In this document: positions 5,857 to 14,197 of the stretch, piece by piece
How the letters are laid out: each line of letters starts with the position of its first letter
Numbering within the stretch: position 1 is the first letter of the stretch
Assembly (NCBI RefSeq): GCF_900108065.1
Contig: NZ_FNVQ01000001.1
Span: 434,001-498,000 of the forward strand
From: Marinobacterium lutimaris
GTDB lineage: Bacteria; Pseudomonadota; Gammaproteobacteria; Pseudomonadales; Balneatricaceae
Reading direction: 5' to 3'
DNA: 64,000 nt
Notes under the pieces: generated by a model
Databases searched by the model: none
The model's input: only the letters and a program-made list of their open reading frames with translations
What the model was told of the DNA's origin: nothing
Program-made: the position numbers and the translations under genes

Positions 5857-8310
5857 TTAGTGCCTGCTTTTGCGTGGTGCCCGGCTGAGCCTTAGCGCGT
5901 TGCCGACAACGACCAGCGAACTCGCCGACATGCCGATGGCGGCCATGTAGGGCGGGATAAACCCGGTAGCTGCCAGGGGCAGGGCCAGAAGATTGTAGCA
6001 GGCGGCCCAGGCCAGGTTCTCACGGATGATCGTGCGGGTCTTACGGGCCAGGCGTACCGCATCGCTGAGGCGTTGCAGGTCATTGGCGATAAGCACCGCA
6101 TCGGCGTTTGTCTTGGCAAGATCGGTAGCGCCGGCCATAGCTACGGAGGCGCGTGCTCCAGCTAGGGCGGGGATATCGTTAATGCCGTCGCCGACCATGA
6201 TGACGTCGGCGCCCTGTTGGTCCAGCTCGTTAAGGAACGCGAGTTTCTGCTCTGGCCTCACGCCTTTTTTAAGGGTTTCGATACCGAGCTTTGCGGCGAC
6301 CTCGTCGGCGGCCAGAGAAGCGTCGCCGGTGAGCATGACGCAGCTGAGCCCCAGTTGCTTGAGTTCAGCGATCACCCGGGCGGCTTCCGGTCGGATCTGA
6401 TCGTCGAGCTGGAACCAGCCCAGAGCCTCACCCTCAGTACAGAGCAGCAGCCAGAGGCCACGTTCGTCCGGTTGCTCTGGCGCGGACTTGCCGGTGATCT
6501 CTGCGGCGAAAGCCGGTTTGCCTATGCGGTAGCCTCTGCCGTCTATCCAGCCCTCCAGGCCCTGTCCGAGATGATTTTTCACCTCGTTTGCCTGATAGCC
6601 GCCGAAGGCGGAAAACGCCTGGGCGATCGGATGCTCTGAAGCCGATTCCAGAGCGGCGGCGAGTCGCAGCAGCTCTTTATTGGTTGTCGCGCCAAGAGAG
6701 TGGGTGGAGCGAATCTGCAGGTTGCCTTCGGTCAGTGTGCCCGTTTTGTCGAAAACGACGTGGGTCGCGGTGGCAAAGCTTTCCAGTAAATGGCCGCGGC
6801 TGATCAGCAGGCCGCTGGCGCGCAGTGTGCCTGTCGCGGCGGTCAGCGCCGTTGGGGTTGCCAGGGAGAGTGCGCAGGGACAGGTAACCACCAGTACCGA
6901 CAGGGTGATCCAGAACGCATCCTCCGGACGGATAAACCACCAGCTGGTGGCAACGATTACAGCGGTGACCAGCGTTGCAGCCACAAAATAGCGGGCGACC
7001 CTGTCGGCAAGCCGGGCTACCGCCGGCTTCTCGGCCTGGGCGCGATCCAGCATGCGGACGATGGTGGACAGGCGCGATTCGCTGCCGGTCTCGGTAACGC
7101 GGACCTCAACGGCATGTTCCACATTCTGCGTACCGCCGACGACGGCATCGTCGACGCTGCGTGCCTGCGGCAGGTACTCGCCGGTCAGGGCTGATTCGTC
7201 CACCGATGTGGTGCCGCGGACGATGATGCCGTCGCAGGGGATGGTGTGTCCGGGTTTTACCAGTACCCGGTCGTCGCGTTTTAGCTGGGTTGCCGGTACC
7301 AGTTGCTCTTCGCCGTCGATCAGGCGCAGTGCACTGGTGGGGAGCAGGTTAAGCAGGGCGTTGCCGGCCCGACCGGTACGATGGCGTGCCTGCATCTCCA
7401 TAAAACGCCCGACCAGCAGGAAAAAGGTGAACATGCTGACCGAGTCATAATAGACATCGCCGGTGCCGGTGATCGTGGCCCAGACACTGGCCAGGTAGGC
7501 ACAGATAATAGCGATGGATACCGGCACATCCATGCTGAGCTGACGTGTGCGTATATCTCGCAGCGCTGCCTTATAGAATGGCAGCGCCGCATACAGTGCT
7601 ACCGGCGTGGCAAGCACGAATGAGGCCCAGCGAATAAAATCGACGAAGCGGCCCTCCATTGAGGAACTCATGTCGCCGGCATAGAGTGCAGCAGCCAGCA
7701 TCATCACCTGCATGGTGAAGACGCCTGCCACGCCGAGTCGACGTATGGCGCGCTTTTTCTCCTGTTCGAGCAGGGCTTCTTCACGGTTTGGCTGATAAGG
7801 GTGAGCCTGATAACCGATGCGATCAAATTCACCCAGCAGCGAGCTCAGCGGGGTCTGTTCGGGATCCCAGCACAGGCGTGCACGGTGGGTCGTCAGGTTG
7901 ACGCTGATCTGGCTGACGCCGGGCTGTTTTTCAAGGTGGTGTTCGAGCAACCATATACAGGCAGCGCAGGTGATCCCCTCGATCACGAGGAGTGCTTCGC
8001 GCTGCCCCTGGTCATTGGTGTGGACGAAGGTGTTCTGAACTTCAGGCGTATCAAAAAGACGTAGTTCTTGAGCACGCTGTTCGGTGTTGGTTGAACGCAC
8101 GCGCTCGCTGGTAGCGTTTTGCTTATCCCGGTGGCGGTAGAAATTATCCAGTCCGCCACCGAGAATGGTTTCCGCCACGGCCAGACAGCCCGGGCAGCAC
8201 ATCGACCGCTCCTTGCCATCGATACAGAGGCTGTAGTCGCTGCCCATGGGTACTGGAAGCCCGCAATGGTAGCAGTGGCTTTGCGAGCTGGTCTCGACGC
8301 GAGAGTTCAT
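5857..8310 (-). CDS. ccoI: Copper-exporting P1B-type ATPase CcoI (FixI/CopA2 type)
   Basis: Heavy-metal ATPase that delivers copper across the inner membrane for cbb3 oxidase assembly. The 817-residue protein begins with a cysteine-rich region (CYHCGLP at 13-19 and CCPGC near 38-42). A heavy-metal-associated domain follows with the CxxC of GITCAACIW (C115, C118). Eight membrane helices are expected, with the transmembrane CPC ion motif at about 477-479. The phosphorylated aspartate is in DKTGT at about 520, and the hinge is GDGINDIPAL. The N-terminal cysteine cluster and the ccoG/H/S context mark it as the oxidase-assembly type rather than a detoxification pump. It lies 15 bases after ccoH. 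Confidence 0.95.
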   Translation of the reverse strand: MNSRVETSSQSHCYHCGLPVPMGSDYSLCIDGKERSMCCPGCLAVAETILGGGLDNFYRHRDKQNATSERVRSTNTEQRAQELRLFDTPEVQNTFVHTNDQGQREALLVIEGITCAACIWLLEHHLEKQPGVSQISVNLTTHRARLCWDPEQTPLSSLLGEFDRIGYQAHPYQPNREEALLEQEKKRAIRRLGVAGVFTMQVMMLAAALYAGDMSSSMEGRFVDFIRWASFVLATPVALYAALPFYKAALRDIRTRQLSMDVPVSIAIICAYLASVWATITGTGDVYYDSVSMFTFFLLVGRFMEMQARHRTGRAGNALLNLLPTSALRLIDGEEQLVPATQLKRDDRVLVKPGHTIPCDGIIVRGTTSVDESALTGEYLPQARSVDDAVVGGTQNVEHAVEVRVTETGSESRLSTIVRMLDRAQAEKPAVARLADRVARYFVAATLVTAVIVATSWWFIRPEDAFWITLSVLVVTCPCALSLATPTALTAATGTLRASGLLISRGHLLESFATATHVVFDKTGTLTEGNLQIRSTHSLGATTNKELLRLAAALESASEHPIAQAFSAFGGYQANEVKNHLGQGLEGWIDGRGYRIGKPAFAAEITGKSAPEQPDERGLWLLLCTEGEALGWFQLDDQIRPEAARVIAELKQLGLSCVMLTGDASLAADEVAAKLGIETLKKGVRPEQKLAFLNELDQQGADVIMVGDGINDIPALAGARASVAMAGATDLAKTNADAVLIANDLQRLSDAVRLARKTRTIIRENLAWAACYNLLALPLAATGFIPPYMAAIGMSASSLVVVGNALRLSRAPRKSRH

Positions 8311-8325
8311 TCCACCGGGCTTCCG

Positions 8326-8832
8326 TTAGTTCGATGAGCCCAGGGCGAAGGTATTATGGTCGTAGGGCGGCAGCGTTTCGGTCTGTACCTGCCAGCTCTG
8401 GTCTGCGGGTTCAAGAATCACGTAGCGCTTACCTTCGATCTGAGACTGAAGGCTGGAGCTGTACAGTCCGCGGTTATCGACCGAGCGCAGTTGCAGTACC
8501 TGGTCGTATTTCTGGTGTGTCGGGTGAACCAGTACCAGTTGCAGCTCGCTCGGCAGCTGTTCGTTGCTTTCCAGCTGCAGCTGCACGTCGCCGGTGACGC
8601 TGTCGAGAGTCAGCTGGCCATGAATGTTGAGTTCCACCGCTCTGTTTTCACGGGAGGGGTCTTCACTGATACCGCGAGCAACCTTGTAGAAGTCATCCTT
8701 CACCAGGCCGTCGTTGGTCACTATCGAGAGATAGAGAAAGGTTGTGCCGTAAATAACGGTGGCGATCAGGGGCGCCAGAACAAACCAGAGCCAGGTCTGT
8801 TTGTACCAGGGGGCTTGCGCTTCGTCGTGCAT
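8326..8832 (-). CDS. ccoH: cbb3 oxidase assembly protein CcoH (FixH family)
   Basis: FixH-family membrane protein that interacts with cbb3 subunits during assembly. The 168-residue protein has one N-terminal transmembrane helix (WLWFVLAPLIATVIYGTTFLYLSI). A conserved VKDDFYKVARGISEDPSRE segment follows, and then a periplasmic beta-rich domain with the HPTHQKYDQVLQL stretch. The ATG at 8832 has an AGAGGT site. The gene sits between ccoG and ccoI on the same strand, the usual order. It is somewhat divergent from Rhizobium FixH but the short helix plus DDFYK pattern and location are clear. Confidence 0.9.
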   Translation of the reverse strand: MHDEAQAPWYKQTWLWFVLAPLIATVIYGTTFLYLSIVTNDGLVKDDFYKVARGISEDPSRENRAVELNIHGQLTLDSVTGDVQLQLESNEQLPSELQLVLVHPTHQKYDQVLQLRSVDNRGLYSSSLQSQIEGKRYVILEPADQSWQVQTETLPPYDHNTFALGSSN

Positions 8833-8907
8833 GAACTACCTCTAAATCGGGCGGCCGGTTATTTCCGGCCGCCATTCTAAACTAATTCCCGTGTGACGTG
8901 GATCGAT

Positions 8908-10332
8908 TTAACGGGAGCGGGCAGGGCCTATAAAACGGTTATCCTCGGTCACGGTGATCGAAGAGTCATCCGTTGCTTCGACAGTGAATTTGATGTCGTA
9001 GTTCGGCTTTTCGATATCGGCCGGGTCCATCTGCAGGCGCACCGGGTATTCCAGCAGCTCACCGGCAGCGATGTTTACCAGGCTTTCGGTACGCAGCTCC
9101 AGCCCTTCGACTCCGGAAACGCTGATGCGGTACTGATGATCACCCTGTTCCTTGTTGGCGATCTTCAGGGTGTACACATTCTCGATCTTTCCTGATGGGG
9201 TATTGGTGTACAGCTGACCGCGGTCACGGATGATATCGACCTCTAGTGGCACTCGGTTTATTAGCGTAAAGCCGAAGGCGATAAACATTGCCATCAGTGC
9301 AGCGAAGTAACCGATCAGGCGCGGGCGCAGGATATGTGTCTGCTTGCCTTCGAGCTGGTGCTCGGTGGTGTAACGCACCAGTCCGCGGGGGTAGTTCATC
9401 CGGTCCATGATGTCATCGCAGGCATCAACGCAGGCACCGCAGGCCACGCATTCGTACTGCAGTCCGTCGCGGATATCGATGCCTACCGGGCAGACATGGA
9501 CGCAGTTGCCGCAGTCGATGCAGTCGCCGAGTCCCTGTTCCTTGTAGTCAGCACCTTTTTTGCGGCTGCCGCGTTTCTCGCCACGTTCTTCATCGTAGGA
9601 GATGATCAGCGTGTCCTGATCGAACATGACGCTCTGGAAGCGGGCGTAGGGGCACATGTAGATGCAAACCTGCTCGCGCAGCCAGCCGGCATTGCCGTAG
9701 GTGGCTACGGTGAAGAACGCCAGCCACCAGGTTTCCCATGGCCCCAGGTCCCATACCAGTACATTGGGGATCAGTTCGCGAATAGGGGAGAAATAGCCGA
9801 CGAAGGCGATGGCGCTGGCGGCGGCAATAAACAGCCAGAGCAGGTGCTTGGCTGTTTTGCGCAACGCTTTCTCTTTGCTCATTTTCGCCTTGTCGAGTTT
9901 CATGCGCTTGTTGCGATCACCCTCGGTAATGCGCTCCGCCCAGATGAAAAACCAGGTCCAGACGAACTGCGGACAGGCATAACCGCACCAGAGGCGGCCG
10001 GCAAATACGGTAACGAAAAATAGCGTGAAGGCGAGAATGATCAGCAGCCAGGAAAGCAGCATGAAATCCTGCGGCCAGAAGGTGAGGCCGAATATATGAA
10101 ACTGACGGTTAGGCAGGTCGAACAGGATCGCCTGGCGACCATCCCACTGAAGCCAGGAAAAGCCGTAAAACATGATCAGCATTATCGCGCCGGAGATGAC
10201 GCGGAAGTTCTTGAAGAAGCCCTTGTAGTATTTGACGTAGATATGTTCGCGCTTGGCGTAAAGATCGTAGCTGTCCTTGCCGTCACCGGCACCTTTTTTG
10301 GGCGTGAGATCTTTTACCGGAATCTGGTTCAT
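8908..10332 (-). CDS. ccoG: Cytochrome c oxidase accessory protein CcoG (FixG/RdxA)
   Basis: Membrane-bound ferredoxin-like protein involved in copper handling for cbb3 biogenesis. The 474-residue protein has four to five N-terminal transmembrane helices with the CGYACPQFVWTWFFIWAERI segment. A dicluster ferredoxin region at about 265-310 reads CIDCGNCVHVCPVGIDIR and then CVACGACVDACD. A C-terminal periplasmic immunoglobulin-like domain ends in VTEDNRFIGP. Length is normal. It is the first gene of the leftward ccoG-H-I-S set, which starts 270 bases after the ccoP stop codon beyond a strong terminator, so it probably has its own promoter. I found no FNR box in that gap. Confidence 0.95.
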   Translation of the reverse strand: MNQIPVKDLTPKKGAGDGKDSYDLYAKREHIYVKYYKGFFKNFRVISGAIMLIMFYGFSWLQWDGRQAILFDLPNRQFHIFGLTFWPQDFMLLSWLLIILAFTLFFVTVFAGRLWCGYACPQFVWTWFFIWAERITEGDRNKRMKLDKAKMSKEKALRKTAKHLLWLFIAAASAIAFVGYFSPIRELIPNVLVWDLGPWETWWLAFFTVATYGNAGWLREQVCIYMCPYARFQSVMFDQDTLIISYDEERGEKRGSRKKGADYKEQGLGDCIDCGNCVHVCPVGIDIRDGLQYECVACGACVDACDDIMDRMNYPRGLVRYTTEHQLEGKQTHILRPRLIGYFAALMAMFIAFGFTLINRVPLEVDIIRDRGQLYTNTPSGKIENVYTLKIANKEQGDHQYRISVSGVEGLELRTESLVNIAAGELLEYPVRLQMDPADIEKPNYDIKFTVEATDDSSITVTEDNRFIGPARSR

Positions 10333-10550
10333 GTCTAATCACCACACAGAGAGACGACCCTTGGTGAGGTCTTGTATTGGGTTTTCGCGAATGTTTATGG
10401 CAGGCGCTTTGCGGCTCCACGGTATGGAAAGCCGGGGCTGCAATTTATTGGTGTTGTAGTCGGACTGGCCGTCATTCGCACGAGAAACTGTTATTCATAA
10501 CTTTGAGTCTCCCGCCGCAACTGTACCGTTAATGATAGGTGAACAACAAA

Positions 10551-10582
10551 AAAGGCGATATGACCTGAGTCATATCGCCTTT
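10551..10582 (-). terminator. Bidirectional-looking hairpin terminator after ccoP
   Basis: A perfect 14-base-pair stem (AAAGGCGATATGAC / GTCATATCGCCTTT) with a CTGA loop lies 20 bases past the ccoP stop. Read leftward, the hairpin ends in a continuous T-rich tail (TTTTTTGTTGTT), a good intrinsic terminator for ccoNOQP. The rest of the 10333-10601 gap must hold the ccoG promoter, but I could not assign one. Confidence 0.85.
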
Positions 10583-10601
10583 GTTTTAAGTTGCCTGCTA
10601 C

Positions 10602-11495
10602 TTACTTGTTAGACAGGCTGTAGACGTACGCGGTAATCAGGTGGATCTTGTCGTCAGACAGCAGATCCTTGTGAGCCGGCATTACGCCCGCACGACCGTT
10701 ACGGATGGTATGAGCAACCTGTTCGAAGCTGCCGCCGTAAAGCCAGATGTCGTCGGTCAGGTTAGGCGCGCCCAGGGCGTGCATGCCTGTACCTTCGGCA
10801 GTGTGGCAGGCTGCGCACAGCGCCTGGAACTGGCTTTCACCACGTGCCGCTGCTGCGTCGTCAACTTCCTGGCCGCTCAGTGACAGCACGTAGGAGGTTA
10901 CGTCGCGCACACCATCTTCACCCAGCACCTGGCCCCAGGCCGGCATGCCGCCGTTACGACCGTTGGTGATGGTGGTTTTGATGGTGTCCGGCTCGCCGCC
11001 GTACAGCCAGTCGTTGTCGGTCAGGTTCGGGAAGCCATACGCGCCGGTACCTGCAGAGCCGTGGCAGACTGAGCAGTTGTTGGCGAACATGCGCTGACCC
11101 ATTCTCAGGCCGGTTTCGTTGCTCGGATCCTGAAGTTCCTCGACAGACAGAGCTGCGTACTTGGCAAAAACAGGCTTGTAAACCTCTTCTGCGTGCTGCA
11201 TCTCTTCTTCCCACTGACCGTGGGAGCTCCAGCCGAGCAGGCCCTGGAAGCTTCCCAGACCCGGATACAGAGCCAGGTAACCCAGGCCGAAAATGACGGT
11301 TCCGATGAACATCATGAACCACCAGCGCGGCAGCGGGTTGTCGTACTCTGCAATACCGTCGAACTCATGACCGACGGTTTCTTCAGTCATTTCCTTGTGT
11401 TTTTCGCTCTTCCGAGTTGCGAACAGCAACCAGGTGCAGCCAAAAATCACGGCCAGGGTAATGACAGTTACCCATGCGCTCCAGAAAGCACTCAT
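10602..11495 (-). CDS. ccoP: cbb3-type cytochrome c oxidase subunit III, CcoP (diheme)
   Basis: Electron-entry subunit of the cbb3 terminal oxidase. The 297-residue protein has two N-terminal transmembrane helices, as in gammaproteobacterial CcoP. Two c-type heme sites follow: CSVCH at about 140 and CAACH at about 226, each followed by a NLTDxxWLYGG segment and a methionine-containing NGRxGxMPA loop for the axial ligand. The ATG at 11495 overlaps the end of ccoQ by four bases, showing coupling. It is the last gene of ccoNOQP and is followed by a strong terminator. Confidence 0.96.
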   Translation of the reverse strand: MSAFWSAWVTVITLAVIFGCTWLLFATRKSEKHKEMTEETVGHEFDGIAEYDNPLPRWWFMMFIGTVIFGLGYLALYPGLGSFQGLLGWSSHGQWEEEMQHAEEVYKPVFAKYAALSVEELQDPSNETGLRMGQRMFANNCSVCHGSAGTGAYGFPNLTDNDWLYGGEPDTIKTTITNGRNGGMPAWGQVLGEDGVRDVTSYVLSLSGQEVDDAAAARGESQFQALCAACHTAEGTGMHALGAPNLTDDIWLYGGSFEQVAHTIRNGRAGVMPAHKDLLSDDKIHLITAYVYSLSNK

Positions 11496-11689
11496 TTGTC
11501 GTCTCTCCCGTTATTGGCTTCCTTGACCTGGCCGGTAGCCTTTGCATGTTCCTCTTCGTCAGCGAAGGGAGCCTGCGCGGCGTCGTCAAATCGTTTGCTG
11601 TTCTTGGGGCTCAACACCCAGAAAAACAGGGCGATGAACGTGATCAGCATTATGACTGGCAGGTAAGGGCCATAAACTTCGTAACTCAC
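11492..11689 (-). CDS. ccoQ: cbb3-type oxidase small subunit CcoQ
   Basis: Small membrane subunit that stabilises the cbb3 complex. The 65-residue product has one transmembrane helix (YLPVIMLITFIALFFWVL) followed by SPKNSKRFDDAAQAPFADEE, a conserved CcoQ signature. The start appears to be GTG at 11689, six bases after the ccoO stop, with only a weak ribosome site; translation may rely on coupling to ccoO. The stop overlaps the ccoP start by four bases. Confidence 0.93.
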   Translation of the reverse strand: MSYEVYGPYLPVIMLITFIALFFWVLSPKNSKRFDDAAQAPFADEEEHAKATGQVKEANNGRDDK

Positions 11690-11695
11690 AATTAG

Positions 11696-12316
11696 TTACC
11701 GCTTGTTGGTGTATTCGCCATGCAGCTTTCCGAGTGCCTGCAGGTAAGCGACCAGGGCGTCGATCTCATACTGTCCTGATACGGCTTCCTGCGCGCCATC
11801 GATCTGCTCGTCGGTGTACGGCACGCCAAGCTTGCGCAAGGTCTGCATCTTTGCTGCGGTATCCGCACCCGTCAGCCTGTTTTCGAACAGCCAGGGGTAC
11901 GCCGGCATCTTGGACTCAGGTACAACGTCACGCGGGTTGTACAGGTGAGCACGATGCCAGTCGTCGGAGTAACGACCGCCTACGCGAGCCAGGTCCGGAC
12001 CGGTACGCTTGGAGCCCCACAGGAACGGGTGTTCCCATACGTGCTCGTCAGCGGTGGAGTAGTGACCGTAACGCTCGGTTTCAGCACGGAAGGGGCGGAT
12101 CATCTGGGTGTGGCAGACGTTGCAGCCTTCACGGATGTAGATGTCGCGACCTTCGAGTTCGACTGCATTATAGGTGCGCAGGCCTTCGATCGGCTTGGTT
12201 GTAGAGCTCTGGAAGAACAGAGGTACGATCTCTGCCAGACCACCGCCACTGATGACGATGATGATCAGCAGGACCATCAGTCCAATGTTCTTTTCAATTG
12301 TTTCGTGTTTGATCAT
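11696..12316 (-). CDS. ccoO: cbb3-type cytochrome c oxidase subunit II, CcoO (monoheme)
   Basis: Membrane-anchored monoheme cytochrome c subunit of the cbb3 oxidase. It has an N-terminal helix ([25 protein letters not shown]), a single CNVCH heme site at about residue 65, and the family segments [20 protein letters not shown] and [33 protein letters not shown]. The latter contains the axial methionine. The 206 residues match the family. The ATG at 12316 has an AGGAGC site. It lies 22 bases after ccoN and just before ccoQ. Confidence 0.97.
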   Translation of the reverse strand: MIKHETIEKNIGLMVLLIIIVISGGGLAEIVPLFFQSSTTKPIEGLRTYNAVELEGRDIYIREGCNVCHTQMIRPFRAETERYGHYSTADEHVWEHPFLWGSKRTGPDLARVGGRYSDDWHRAHLYNPRDVVPESKMPAYPWLFENRLTGADTAAKMQTLRKLGVPYTDEQIDGAQEAVSGQYEIDALVAYLQALGKLHGEYTNKR

Positions 12317-12338
12317 TGCTATCTGCTCCTAGTCTCGA

Positions 12339-13769
12339 TCAAGCAGTCTGGGCTGAAGGCTCAGCTGCTTTAACAGAGCTACCGGCACGAACGGTCTGCC
12401 ACACGTTGAACGCCATCAGCAGCATACCTGTGAGGAAGAACAAGCCGCCGATCCAGCGAACCAGATAACCCGGGTGGCTTGCTTCCAGTGCTTCCACAAA
12501 GCTGTAGGTCAGGGTGCCGTCTTCGTTAACCGCACGCCACATCAGACCCTGCAGGATGCCGTTGACCCACATCGCGCAGATGTAGAGAACGGTACCGATG
12601 GTGGCCAGCCAGAAGTGGGCGTTAACCAGACCAACAGAGTACATCTGTGCCTTGCCGAACAGACGCGGGATCATGTGGTAAACAGCACCGATAGAGATCA
12701 TCGCAACCCAGCCCAGAGCGCCGGCGTGTACGTGGCCGATGGTCCAGTCAGTGTTGTGAGACAGGGCGTTTACAGTCTTGATCGACATCATCGGGCCTTC
12801 GAAGGTGGACATACCGTAGAAGGACAGAGAAACAACCAGGAAGCGCAGTACCGGATCGGTACGCAGTTTGTGCCATGCGCCGGACAGGGTCATCATGCCG
12901 TTGATCATACCGCCCCAGGAGGGAGCCAGCAGGATCAGAGACATAACCATGCCTACAGACTGAGTCCAGTCAGGCAGAGCAGAGTAGTGCAGGTGGTGGC
13001 CGCCGGCCCACATGTAGGTGGCGATCAGAGCCCAGAAGTGCACGACTGACAGGCGGTAGGAGTAGATCGGACGCTCAGCCTGCTTCGGTACGAAGTAGTA
13101 CATCATGCCCAGGAAGCCCGCAGTCAGGAAGAAACCTACCGCGTTATGGCCGTACCACCATTGAACCATCGCATCCACGGTACCAGGGTACATGGAGTAA
13201 GACTTGGTCAGGGTGACTGGCAGCGCCATGCTGTTGACGATGTGCAGTACGGCAACGGTCAGGATGAATGCCATGTAAAACCAGTTACCCACGTAAATGT
13301 GGGAGGTTTTACGCATCTTCACTGTGCCGAGGAACACGATGGCATAGGAGACCCAGACCACGGCGATCAGGATGTCGATCGGCCATTCCAGCTCGGCGTA
13401 TTCCTTGGCAGAGGTGAAGCCCAGCGGCAGGCTGATGGCTGCAAGCAGAATTACCAGCTGCCAACCCCAGAAAGTGAATGCGGCCAAACCGTCAGAGAAC
13501 AGACGGGTCTGACAGGTGCGCTGCACGACGTAGTAAGACGTCGAGAAAAGTGCACAACCACCAAACGCGAAGATTACCGCGTTGGTGTGTAACGGACGGA
13601 TACGTCCGTAGCTCAACCAGGGAAGGTCGAAGTTCAGTGCCGGCCATACCAGCTGGGCTGCGATAAGGACGCCAACGCCCATACCGACAATACCCCATAC
13701 CACCGTCATGATGGCGAACTGGCGCACGACTTTGTAATTGTAAGTCGGTTGTTCAGTTGCAGTGCTCAT
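12339..13769 (-). CDS. ccoN: cbb3-type cytochrome c oxidase catalytic subunit I, CcoN
   Basis: Catalytic heme-copper oxidase subunit that reduces oxygen to water with high affinity and pumps protons. The 476-residue polytopic protein has about 12 transmembrane helices. Metal-binding histidine segments are visible: [18 protein letters not shown] (low-spin heme ligand), [26 protein letters not shown] (CuB region, with the cbb3-type downstream tyrosine), [16 protein letters not shown], and [17 protein letters not shown] (two heme ligands). Length matches the family. It is the first gene of ccoNOQP. A perfect FNR box lies about 300 bases upstream, implying a long untranslated leader. Confidence 0.98.
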   Translation of the reverse strand: MSTATEQPTYNYKVVRQFAIMTVVWGIVGMGVGVLIAAQLVWPALNFDLPWLSYGRIRPLHTNAVIFAFGGCALFSTSYYVVQRTCQTRLFSDGLAAFTFWGWQLVILLAAISLPLGFTSAKEYAELEWPIDILIAVVWVSYAIVFLGTVKMRKTSHIYVGNWFYMAFILTVAVLHIVNSMALPVTLTKSYSMYPGTVDAMVQWWYGHNAVGFFLTAGFLGMMYYFVPKQAERPIYSYRLSVVHFWALIATYMWAGGHHLHYSALPDWTQSVGMVMSLILLAPSWGGMINGMMTLSGAWHKLRTDPVLRFLVVSLSFYGMSTFEGPMMSIKTVNALSHNTDWTIGHVHAGALGWVAMISIGAVYHMIPRLFGKAQMYSVGLVNAHFWLATIGTVLYICAMWVNGILQGLMWRAVNEDGTLTYSFVEALEASHPGYLVRWIGGLFFLTGMLLMAFNVWQTVRAGSSVKAAEPSAQTA

Positions 13770-13910
13770 GTCAGGCTCTCATCAACAAGCTAGAAAAGTA
13801 AGAAGAGTTCCGCCGGCAATTATCTGGTAATACCCCCACGTTTTCAACGCGATGTGGTGTTTTAGTGTGGCTCTTTGTCGCACCGGGGAAAATTACTTAA
13901 AGGAGGGCGT

Positions 13911-13952
13911 GTGAAACGTCTGTATGAATATGGAGTCTTTCTATCATTTTGA
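13911..13952 (+). CDS. Possible 13-residue leader-like mini-ORF
   Basis: A near-perfect Shine-Dalgarno (AAAGGAGG, 13899-13906) is followed after four bases by GTG and twelve further sense codons ending in TGA (product MKRLYEYGVFLSF). It points towards rlmM, about 245 bases upstream. No known family is recognised and no promoter for it was identified, so it could be chance. Confidence 0.25.
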   Translation: MKRLYEYGVFLSF

Positions 13953-14030
13953 AAGTAAAGCGTTATTTTGTGGGTTGGACGCATTTTTTACAGCCGTTTT
14001 TCGCCCTAGGGACCCTTTTTGGGCGCGCAG

Positions 14031-14051
14031 TAAGACCTAAGACTTAAGACT
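14031..14051. repeat. Three tandem heptamers next to the ccoN FNR box
   Basis: TAAGACC-TAAGACT-TAAGACT occupies 21 bases directly on the ccoN side of the FNR box, over the place where the FNR-dependent -10 should lie (21-23 bases from the box). The spacing is shorter than a helical turn. Whether it is a binding site or a slipped repeat is unknown. Confidence 0.7.
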
Positions 14052-14064
14052 AAACTTCCTTTGC

Positions 14065-14078
14065 TTGATATGGATCAA
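14065..14078 (-). promoter_or_regulatory. Perfect FNR box upstream of ccoNOQP
   Basis: TTGAT-ATGG-ATCAA matches the FNR/Anr consensus at all ten specified bases. It lies about 300 bases from the ccoN start and about 126 from the rlmM start. Regulation of ccoN is the natural reading, since cbb3 operons are classic FNR/Anr targets. The expected -10 is weak (GTCTTA/TCTTAG at 21-22 bases), which would fit an activator-dependent promoter. Confidence 0.8.
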
Positions 14079-14134
14079 CCGGGTTTTTGGGCTTATTTAT
14101 CCGGGCGCTTTAGTAGGACATCTTTATATGCCGG

Positions 14135-14163
14135 TTGAGCCTGAGGGTATACCTGACTATAGT
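14135..14163 (+). promoter_or_regulatory. Sigma70-type promoter for rlmM
   Basis: TTGAGC (14135-14140) and TATAGT (14158-14163) are separated by exactly 17 bases. Predicted transcription start is near 14170, giving a leader of about 28 bases before the rlmM ATG at 14198. Confidence 0.7.
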
Positions 14164-14197
14164 GCGCGACCATTAGAAACGAGGCTGGAGAGGGCCG

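Larger units (their letters stand above)
13770..14197. other. Long ccoN-rlmM divergent intergenic region
   Basis: These 428 bases separate the divergent ccoN and rlmM genes. They hold the rlmM sigma70-like promoter (14135-14163), a perfect FNR box (14065-14078), three tandem heptamers (14031-14051), and a rightward 13-codon mini-ORF with a very strong ribosome site (13899-13952). The remaining part (13770-13890 and 13953-14030) is AT-richer than coding sequence and would form most of the ccoN leader. I see no terminator or known riboswitch in it. Confidence 0.7.
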
